Assembly (NCBI GenBank): GCA_025677825.1
Contig: JAIXMO010000001.1
Coordinates: 1,101,175 to 1,165,174, forward strand
Reading direction: 5' to 3'
DNA from: Helicostylum pulchrum
Lineage: Eukaryota > Mucoromycota > Mucoromycetes > Mucorales > Mucoraceae
Length of the DNA: 64,000 bases
Shown: piece by piece, positions 56,128 to 64,000 of the stretch
How the letters are laid out: every line of letters starts with the position of its first letter
How positions within the stretch are numbered: position 1 is the first letter of the stretch
Translations under genes and position numbers: made by a program
The notes under the pieces: model-generated
The model's input: the letters and a program-made list of their open reading frames with translations, nothing else
Database searches by the model: none
Told to the model about the DNA's origin: nothing

Positions 56128-57906
56128 TCAAAATTCAAAAGTAGTATCACAAATAAACTCCCAATGTTTAATAGATTTACACTGAATAGATATATAACCT
56201 AGAGAAAGATCTTGATGCCACACTTGGTTTAATAGTGGCTGTTGCTGATTATAGTAATAGTATTGTTGTGCCAGTTGGGTTTGCCGGTGATTTAAACGAC
56301 GCATTTTGGGAGAGCATGTGTTGTTTCTGTGATACGCATGATACCATCTTGAGTTTTCGCCTTGTGCGATAGACATTATACGAGCATTAGGCTGATCAAA
56401 AGAACCCATTCGAATTCCATTTATAATGACTGTTTCAAATGTATGTTGAGGCATATGCATACGAATCACATTACCTTGCTTTTGATCACATTCATAACAT
56501 ACTAGCCTCGTTAAGGAATCACAGCGAATAGCCAAGTAATCAAATACAGCAGATGAAAAAGAAACTGTACTAAATGAAAGTGACTTTAAACCATGTTGTT
56601 GTTGTAATTGTTGTTGTTGCGTGTCTGACAAGGTCACATGAGCAGATCGAATGGTTAATTGTATCAAGTTTGGACAATGGTCAAGCACTAAATCTAGTTC
56701 ACAATCAAAATACGGATGACCACAACAAAGCACTAATTCTGTCAACCTTTTAAGTTTAGCCAGCGGTTGTAAAATACGAGTAATATGTAAATCAGATTCA
56801 ATCACTTCAGTGCCTAACCCCGAAATCAGTCTCCTTCCTCTGTTCACTATAAAGTCAAAAAAGTTGTCTTGTCTTGACACCAAACAATAGGGTAAATCTT
56901 TCATTTTAATTTCTTTTAATCCGTGTCTATCAGCAGTGTCGAAGAAATCCGATGTCATGTATGTTTTAGCGCTTAGACTATCTAATTCGATTTTATTCAA
57001 GTTTGGGCAACTCTCAAGTAAAACCGAAAATAATTTTTGAATCTCCTTTTTGGGCATTGCTTTGGTGGTGGTGGTGGTGGTGGTGGTGGTGGTATCATTC
57101 ATCAGTTCAAAATCGATGTGTTGTAAGTGAGGGTATTTATAAGCGAAATAGTAAATCCAATGCGGAGCAAGTAAGGCATTTAATGAAAATCGACGCATAA
57201 AATTAGATTTTTTTGGTGGTACTTGTACTTGTTGTTGAGTGATATGATGAGGTGCATGCATCAGCTTGAAGGAACCCACCAAGACCAATTCCTTTAATAA
57301 AGGACAAAAGTCATGTATAGCATCCATTTCACTAACCGAAATATAAATGGCGTGAGATTTATCTTGTTGGCTGTTGAGAGATAGATAGGAAAGGCATGGA
57401 GTATTTTTTAAAATGGTCATGATATGAAGCTGTTGTTGGAATAAATCGGATACAATGGCACCGTGTAGTGAAAGTTGATCAAGTCGCTCAACAACAAGTT
57501 GGGTTGGTATAGAATTTACTAGAGTAAATGGAGGTAATCGATGCACATATGTGAACTGGTCCAAGTTGCAAGTACGAATATACTTCCATACTGCTTGGTC
57601 GAAATCCAAAACTTCTAAATATGGGCATACAACCGCTAATTGATCCAATTCATTACTTGTAACACCTACTCGGTTTTTTGATTTTCGAAAAGAAACTGAT
57701 CTTACGAGTAATCCACTTTGTTGACTATTGAGTTGGCCTAAAAGTAGTTTAAATTGGTGTCGAGTGTTTATATAAATGTCTTTATATAAGGATCGATGAA
57801 AAGGGCCATACCAACTCTTACAAACGAATAGGCATTTGTATTGGTGTTGATTACTGAGGTAAGACCCTATTAATTCTAAAAGCTCTGATGGTAGCAGAAC
57901 ACTCAT
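56128..57906 (-). CDS. F-box / leucine-rich-repeat-like protein
   Basis: Single exon, 592 residues from the ATG at 57906. The F-box is at the very N-terminus (MSVLLPSELLELIGSYLSNQ, then YKCLFVCKSWYGPFHRSLYKDIY), expected to bind Skp1 in an SCF ubiquitin ligase. The rest contains irregular leucine-rich repeats (CPYLEVLDFDQ, CPLLKELVLVGSF, CPNLNKIELDSLS, CPNLIQLTIRSAHV) for substrate binding. A run of ACC codons (plus-strand GTG run, 57060-57092) encodes poly-Thr. Longer upstream frames add Phe/Lys low-complexity sequence and are not used. The substrate is unknown. Confidence 0.85.
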   Translation of the reverse strand: MSVLLPSELLELIGSYLSNQHQYKCLFVCKSWYGPFHRSLYKDIYINTRHQFKLLLGQLNSQQSGLLVRSVSFRKSKNRVGVTSNELDQLAVVCPYLEVLDFDQAVWKYIRTCNLDQFTYVHRLPPFTLVNSIPTQLVVERLDQLSLHGAIVSDLFQQQLHIMTILKNTPCLSYLSLNSQQDKSHAIYISVSEMDAIHDFCPLLKELVLVGSFKLMHAPHHITQQQVQVPPKKSNFMRRFSLNALLAPHWIYYFAYKYPHLQHIDFELMNDTTTTTTTTTTKAMPKKEIQKLFSVLLESCPNLNKIELDSLSAKTYMTSDFFDTADRHGLKEIKMKDLPYCLVSRQDNFFDFIVNRGRRLISGLGTEVIESDLHITRILQPLAKLKRLTELVLCCGHPYFDCELDLVLDHCPNLIQLTIRSAHVTLSDTQQQQLQQQHGLKSLSFSTVSFSSAVFDYLAIRCDSLTRLVCYECDQKQGNVIRMHMPQHTFETVIINGIRMGSFDQPNARIMSIAQGENSRWYHAYHRNNTCSPKMRRLNHRQTQLAQQYYYYNQQQPLLNQVWHQDLSLGYISIQCKSIKHWEFICDTTFEF

Positions 57907-58779
57907 TTTTTTTTTTTCTTTCTTTCTTTGGCCACCTTTTTTCGACGACTTTTTTTTTAAAAAAAACAAGAAAGAAAAAAAGAAGAAAAGGAAAAGGAGG
58001 GGCACATAAGAAGAAAAAGAAAGAAACTCCTGTGCCACCCAATAAAATTTTGTACCTGTGTTTCCCTTCTTTCGAATTAAAGCGATCAACTCTTGGCGAA
58101 CATATTTATTTACCTTTACCATCAGCCTGTCTATTTATAATATACTTTAAAAAAGCTTACCTCATACAAACCCCCCACTGTCTTTGTAATAAAAAAAAAA
58201 CTGTTCTATAGTTTGGTAACCTTATAAAAAGTAATTAGTAAGGGATTGCACCCATTTAGATGCATCTCTCTTTTTTCGTATATCTATCCAAGAAAGTCAT
58301 CATAGTTGACGGGTACAACTGTTGTTTGACAGGTATACATAATTATGGTAGTTGATGGAGTGTCAATAATAAGCCCGAATATATATTCACCCCCAAAAAA
58401 AAAGTACATTATCCTGCACCCCCCAAAAAAAAAATGATTGCAACAGTAAAAAGTCTTTACGGGACGATAAAAGAAGAAGTGTTCTGTCAGTGCTTCTTTT
58501 TTTTTTTTCAAAAAAAAGTGTTACATATTCCTACCTGTCAGAAAAATAAATACATGTCAATCGCAAGTGTTGTTGCTATTATAAACGACAACAAAGCAAA
58601 CTCTTGAAGAAAAAAACAAAACGCGTTTTTTATACATGTATTTCTGAGGTGAAAAAAAAAAAGTGGCATGTTACGTCATTTTTTTTTTTTCCATTTATTT
58701 ACTTTTTTTTTTTTTTTGTTATTTTATATTCCTTTACTTCCTTCTTTTATACGACCAAAAAAGAATAAAATAAAATACA
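57907..58779. promoter_or_regulatory. Divergent promoter region, F-box gene and DEF1
   Basis: 873 bp with T- and A-runs. It holds an MCB-like AACGCGTT (58620-58627) and a CRE/ATF-like TTACGTCA (58671-58678) upstream of the DEF1 start at 58780. No supported ORF. Confidence 0.45.
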
Positions 58780-60185
58780 ATGAGTACAACAGAAAGAGCA
58801 CAAAGTGATTTTAAGAAACTCAAGTCAAAGTACAATTCACAATTATCTACTTTAAAGGAATTATTTACAGAATGGACAGAAGAAGATCTTCTATTTACGC
58901 TTCAAGATGCGGATGGAGATTTGGAACTGGCTATTGACCGTATTAGTGAAGGTATAAAACAATAATAATACATGTATATTGTTTATTATATATTGACATT
59001 AAAAGTTAAAAAAAAAAAAAAGGTCATGCAAGCCAGTGGGGAGAAGTAAAAACTAAAAAATCCAAAAAGGAGGCAGCAGCAGCTAATAAAGCCACATTAG
59101 AAGTATCAGCGTCTTCAACAACCAGTACAGCACCTTCATATCCTCCCTCTTCCTCTTCTTCTTCTACTTATAATAACACTAGAGCACCCTCTAATAGAAC
59201 TAGTACAAGTACAAAGCGTCTGTCTCCTGCAGTGTCACAACCCCGACATAAACCAACCACTGCTGCTACATGGCAACAACAACCTACTACTAAAAAATAC
59301 ACCGCCACCACCACCACCACTTCTACTACAGACGATAATAATAATTGGAAGCCTACTTCCGATAATTGGTCCACTAATGACTCTTGGAGTACCCAAACAA
59401 AGGATCCTATTGTTGAAACTCCTAAAAAAATATCCACTCCCTCTTCTTCTACCAAAACAAGTAATGGTGGTGGTGCAAAGACCTGGGCTAGTTTATTACA
59501 GTAAATTATCTTCTTTTTAACACATGTCTTATCATTATTATTACTAACTCTTATTTAATATAGATCAAAACCAGAACCTGTCGTTGTAGCTGAACCAGTT
59601 GAAGAACCACAACTTCAAAAAGTAGATGATAGTTGGTTACCTTCTTCTTCTGACCTGAACCAATGGGATCAACCTCTTCAATTACCAACCACTGAAAACG
59701 TACAAGAACAAGTGCAAAAAGAAGAAAAGCAAGAAAACCCTATCATTGAAAAGGAACAATCACCTATTACTACTCACGCCGCTGCCACTACTGCTACCTT
59801 AACTACTACTACTACTACTACTACTGCCACTACAACTGCAAATACAAATACAATCGAAACTATTGCAACTTCTGCAACTAATTTAATCGAAAAAGATCAA
59901 GATATTCCTGTTGATTTCAGTAGTTTAACATTACAAGATAATATTGTCGAAAATTCGTAAGTTTTTATTTTAAACCAACCGATTTCATTTTTTATTTAAA
60001 TCTAATTATTACCAAATATAGTAGTTCAAGTCATCCTAGTGTTGCTGATTTATTAAACTCTGTGAAACAACAACCTTCTACTTCAAATACTACAGCTACC
60101 TCATCTACTACCACTCAACAACCTATTGATTCATTAACTCAACAACAACAATTATATCAACAACAACAGCAACAACAATTGTACC

Positions 60186-60237
<52 letters not shown>

Positions 60238-60909
60238 GCAGCAGCAACAGCAACAACAATATCAACAATTTGGTATTCAAGACTATGGTCATACGTTTAA
60301 CTCCAACTATGGAGCAAATACAAACTACTATTCTCAAGAAGAAAAGGTACCTGATGTCACTTCTGCTGCTGCTACTGCTGGCAGCACCAGTGTAAATCAA
60401 CAGTACCCTCAACAAAGCATGTACGGTCAACCTCCTCCTCCTCAACAACAACAATCCTTCTATCCTTATTATTACATGCCAAACCAATTCAATGCATATT
60501 CACCTTACGGCCAACAAGGCACAAACTCATTTGTTAATAATACTAGAAGTAACATGTACCCTACCTCTGTGTATGGTCAACAAAAAACCACTGCCTCATC
60601 ACCTTATTTAAATTCATCTCCTTATAACCAATCTCAACAATTGTATAGTGGATTTAACCAATTTGATCAGTTTTATAATAACTCTCCTCAAGCTGCCGCT
60701 GCTACTAATACTGGCGCTGTCGCCGCTGCTGCTACAGCTGTAGAGTCTCCAGACAAGACGAATGCTACTACAAAGTCTCCTCAAAACCTTTCTCAGCAAG
60801 CTTACAGTAGTAACTATTTTGCTCAATCTCCCATGTTTGGTTACCAACAGCAACAACAGCAACAACAACCTTATCGTGGTACAGGAAATACTAATCAATA
60901 TTGGAATCA

Positions 60910-60913
<4 letters not shown>
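58780..60913 (+). CDS. DEF1: RNA polymerase II degradation factor Def1-like (CUE domain)
   Basis: The model join(58780..58951, 59023..59500, 59564..59956, 60022..60913) encodes 644 residues. The N-terminal CUE domain ([45 protein letters not shown]) splices to [15 protein letters not shown], the diagnostic Def1 sequence. The middle is Ser/Thr-rich with Trp-containing repeats ([18 protein letters not shown]) and a TWASLLQ-SKPEP motif. The C-terminal third is Gln-rich (about 60 Gln at 60140-60265), as in yeast Def1. Def1 recruits elongin-Cul3 to ubiquitylate stalled RNA polymerase II after DNA damage; in yeast the Gln-rich tail is removed by proteasomal processing. Confidence 0.9.

Positions 60914-60945
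<32 letters not shown>
60912..60945 (+). repeat. 34-bp poly(A) run at the DEF1 stop codon
   Basis: The stop codon TAA is itself the start of an uninterrupted run of 34 A in the genome. Confidence 0.9.
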
Positions 60946-60949
<4 letters not shown>

Positions 60950-61041
60950 ATAGAGTATTTTTTTCTTTTTCCGTTTTTTTTTTTTATTCTTTTTTACGCA
61001 CACACACACACACACGCATGTATTCTTTTATTTTTGGCTTT

Positions 61042-63538
61042 TTATGGTATGTAATGGGTAATTGAGGGAGGGGAAATCATATTATTTGTAGGTGGTAGTA
61101 AAGACGATGTAGAACGAGTAGGTACGATACCATACTGAACAATATAACACTGTTGATGTTGATTATAATAACACTTGAATCCACTGGATGGAAACTGTTG
61201 AATTATCTGATACAGTTCACGTACATCGATTATAGTATCGTAGTATAAATCATGCAGCATACGATGTAATTGATCCAACGTATGAAAGGGAGGCACAATA
61301 AAGATCTTTGCTGATGCCAATTCATTTAATTTTAAATAAGCGATTCTTGATCTCTCTAATATCATGAAATTTCGATCGCCAGCCTATACACACATAACAC
61401 ATACACACAAATTGAGTCTTTTTGTTTTCTCTTTTTATATATAAAAAATTAAATATAAACACACAACTTACAAGTACATCGCCAAATAATTTACCGTGTA
61501 CATTGTCTGATAATGCAGTCAAAGGTGTCCATCCATTAGACCATCTCATGCTGGATCCATCGCTTGATGTACGTCGATTGGTATTAAATAATTCATTCGT
61601 TTGCTCTATTTTTTTTTTATACTACAAGTTAATCAACCGTTATTACTATTCCTTTTTTTTTTTTTTTTTTGTCAAATTTGGGCATGTATTATATATATAT
61701 ATACCTCTGTTTGCTGGCATTTGTCCAAATAAAAAATTGGAAAAAAATGAATACTGAGTTTCTGAATCATTTACTACGTACTGATTATTATGATGAATAG
61801 ATCTTGAACGAACAGGACTTCCAATGGGACCTGCTAAAGATGTACGACGTTGACTAATTGGCGTAATCGAGGTTGTATCGTCAGTTAATACATGGTGAGG
61901 TACTTGCGTTGTTTTTTTCTCGGCTGCTACTACTACAGGGGAAACTTTTTCAGCAACGACGGAAGCAGCAGACGCAGCAGCAGACGCATTGGTTGTAGCT
62001 GTCATTATTGCGGTAGTAGCAGCACAAGTAGCAGCTTTTTCTTTTTCCAGTTTATCTTTCCTTTGCTGCTCTTCCTTACGTTTCTTTTCCTTTTCAGCAA
62101 GACGAGCTTTTTCGTCCGCTAACCTCTTCTTTTTCTTTTCTTCCTCTTTCCGTAAACGATCTTCTTCTTTTTGACGTCGTTCTTCTTGTCTCTTTAATCG
62201 TTCAGCTTCTTTGATCTGACGTTCCATCTTTAGTTTTTGTTCTCGGTCTGCTTTTGCAGCTAGTTCTTCTTGTTTTCGTTTATTTTCTAATTCTGAACGT
62301 TCTTTTTCCTGTTGTAATTTAATTTGTCTATACACACATATAAAATTGTAAATATACACAAGTATTTTTTAAAAAATACATGTTTCCTTTTACCGTCTTT
62401 TATCACGCTTTTTTTCCTTGTCTTGCTGCTTCTTTAATTCCTTTTCTTGGCGTTGTCTATCTTCCTCTTCTAACTCTTCGATTAGTTTCTGTTGTCTATC
62501 TTGTGCGACCTTTTCTCGATAAGCTGTAAAAACTCTTTGTTCAAACATGCGCGCAGCAAATACTTGGAACATTTTTCGGCCTTCCTCCATTCTTTGTTCT
62601 TCAGTTCTAGTATCCTAATATTTTGGGGTTAACAAAAGTGAGAATAATCAATTTGATTTTTAGGTTACCTCTTCATCATCTTCATCTTCGTTCTCATCAT
62701 CTTCGTCGTCGTCGTCATCATCTTCATCGTCGTCGTCGTCGTCGTCATCATCCCCTTCGTTATCATCATCGTCTTCATCATTATCCATATTAGCTACTTC
62801 TTTTTCTTTCCTCATTTTTGTTTCGGCTAACCTCTCCATCATATCCAGGAACTTTTTACCATCGTTCTTTAGTAAATCGTCAGCTACAGTAATAATACTT
62901 CCACTGACAGTAAGCGTATTTGTTAATTCGCTTTCACTAAGTACGCTTTTAGTAGAATCAGATCGATAATCCTCTTCATCGTCATCGTCTTCTTCTTGTT
63001 GTTCTTGTTTCGCAGCATATTGATGACGTACATTATTTTTACATCGAATGACTGTATATTTATGCTGTTGACGATAGGCATATTGTTCCAATTCTTCGTA
63101 GTAAGCGTCATACAGAACCTCTAATTCATCTTCAATAGCCGTTCTAAAAGAGTGTGTGTTTATATAAATGGTTTAACAACGGCAAAAAAAGAAAATGCTT
63201 TTTTTTTACCTTTTTTTTCCACAAACAGAACAATTACAAGAATGCCTTTGTTGTTCCTTCATTTTATGTAATACAGCTTCCTTTTCTACTTTGACAAGCG
63301 ATCGACGTTCAGCTTCACTTAGATGTAACCAGAACTCTCGAATACGTTGTCTTTCTTCGGTATAATTAGTTTTTGTCCAGATATCTGTGGTCTTTTGGTC
63401 ATGACTGTTTGTCAATCGCGTAGATGACTTTTGTTTTTTCTGTGGTTGTTTGCTAGAACAATTCTTTGTGGTCATGGTTGTTGTAGATATAAATCGAATA
63501 GAAGAACTGGTTTTTGCTGTTAAAGTAGGCTTCTTCAT
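61042..63538 (-). CDS. NST1: Nst1-like stress response protein
   Basis: About six exons. N-terminus: basic Ser/Thr-rich, then [44 protein letters not shown], the conserved Nst1 region with a small Cys cluster. [22 protein letters not shown] follows, then a long Asp/Glu tract (62670-62770). Next come [28 protein letters not shown] and a roughly 150-residue charged coiled coil of Glu/Lys/Arg/Gln ([14 protein letters not shown] ... [19 protein letters not shown]). The C-terminal part is Ser/Pro-rich and ends with a globular-looking segment ([35 protein letters not shown]). Yeast Nst1 is a P-body/salt-stress protein that interacts with Msl1. The function here is transferred from the family. It is convergent with DEF1. 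Confidence 0.85.
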
Positions 63539-64000
63539 ATATATATATATAATAAAAATAAATAATAAAAAAAAAAACGTGTTCTTTTTTTTTGTATTTA
63601 TTTTAAAGTATAGTTTTTTTTTTTTATATAAGAAAGAAAGAAAGAGAAAAAAACTAAATTTTTAGCGCCCCAGAATTATGCTTTGAAAATTCAGTCACCA
63701 GAACTCAGTTTTTATTAGGCGTCTTTTTTGTAAGAAAAAAAAAAGAGCCTATCCGTCACTACTTGCGATATATATAACGCTACTAAAAACATATTGGTTC
63801 TCTTAATTGTCTCAACTGATAATAGTCCCACAAAGTTGTTGTACAAATAAACTCTTCCTATTTTGCTGTTTACTCTCTTTTTACTCAGAATTGATGGTTA
63901 CACACATGAAAAACTCGTCTTTCTGCTTTCTTGCAAATTATGCCTTTTTCAGATATACTTCTAAAAATAAGTCTGATAAGTTACAGTCTATTTTACTACT
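63539..64000. other. Upstream flank of the Nst1-like gene
   Basis: AT-rich sequence with A and T runs. No ORF, RNA gene or repeat recognised up to the window edge. Confidence 0.5.

Noticed and set aside
57907..58122. N-terminal extension of the F-box protein
   Set aside because: The extra residues are Phe- and Lys-rich products of T/A runs, and the F-box normally starts close to MSVLLPSELL.
60152..60487. Long minus-strand open frame rich in Leu
   Set aside because: It is the reverse of the DEF1 polyglutamine codons; CAA/CAG repeats read backwards give Leu and keep all frames open.

Overview
The window looks like nuclear DNA of a Mucoromycota fungus, most likely of the order Mucorales. It is AT-rich and packed with long A/T runs. 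Genes carry many short introns (about 50-80 nt). It holds a fused HIS4 gene, an APSES/ankyrin MBF factor, a Zn2Cys6 factor and a Pap1-like bZIP, and the proteins are rich in homopolymer tracts (Gln, Asp, Thr, His). Exon joins were worked out by eye from GT/GC-AG signals and reading frame; they are models, not transcript evidence.

Layout. 1-2900: a frame-broken hypothetical gene at the window edge and decayed coding and transposase remnants. 2938-5722: a probable transposon-derived DNA-binding protein (HTH, AT-hook, SANT-like) and a Lys/Thr-rich single-pass membrane protein. 5811-15179: a Ras signalling block with a RasGAP (-), a divergently transcribed MIT-RasGEF (+) and a Ras GTPase (-), followed by a peroxisomal acyl-CoA thioesterase (15268-16768, -). 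16986-19970: a noncoding repeat copy, tRNA-Arg(ACG) and gene-poor sequence. 19973-23325: a CENP-B-type DNA-binding protein and a PHD-JmjC histone demethylase. 23611-25437: a decaying multi-exon gene. 25631-31000: a TLDc protein, a small protein with a PIP-like motif and HIS4. 31340-36750: an MBF transcription factor (-) and, divergent from it, a protein in which an SPX domain is fused to a phosphoserine phosphatase. 37474-39503: a vacuolar-type amino acid transporter. 39504-44400: a transposon-rich gap with a broken Tc1 transposase and a 1.86-kb foldback-like repeat. 44418-50041: VPS29, an alpha/beta hydrolase, a Pap1/Yap1-like bZIP and a Zn2Cys6 factor. 50437-52987: a composite DNA transposon with an IS630-like transposase and an unexpected RRM-like ORF. 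54580-63538: an Isc1-type sphingolipid phospholipase C, an F-box/LRR protein, a Def1-like protein and an Nst1-like protein.

Themes. The most unusual object is the SPX-ACT-SerB fusion at 34722-36750, which would couple phosphate/inositol-pyrophosphate sensing to serine synthesis. The adjacent GAP, GEF and GTPase form a possible Ras module. Two transcription factor genes carry in their own promoters the site their family binds: ACGCGT upstream of the MBF gene and two ATTACGTAAT palindromes upstream of the Pap1-like bZIP. This suggests autoregulation.
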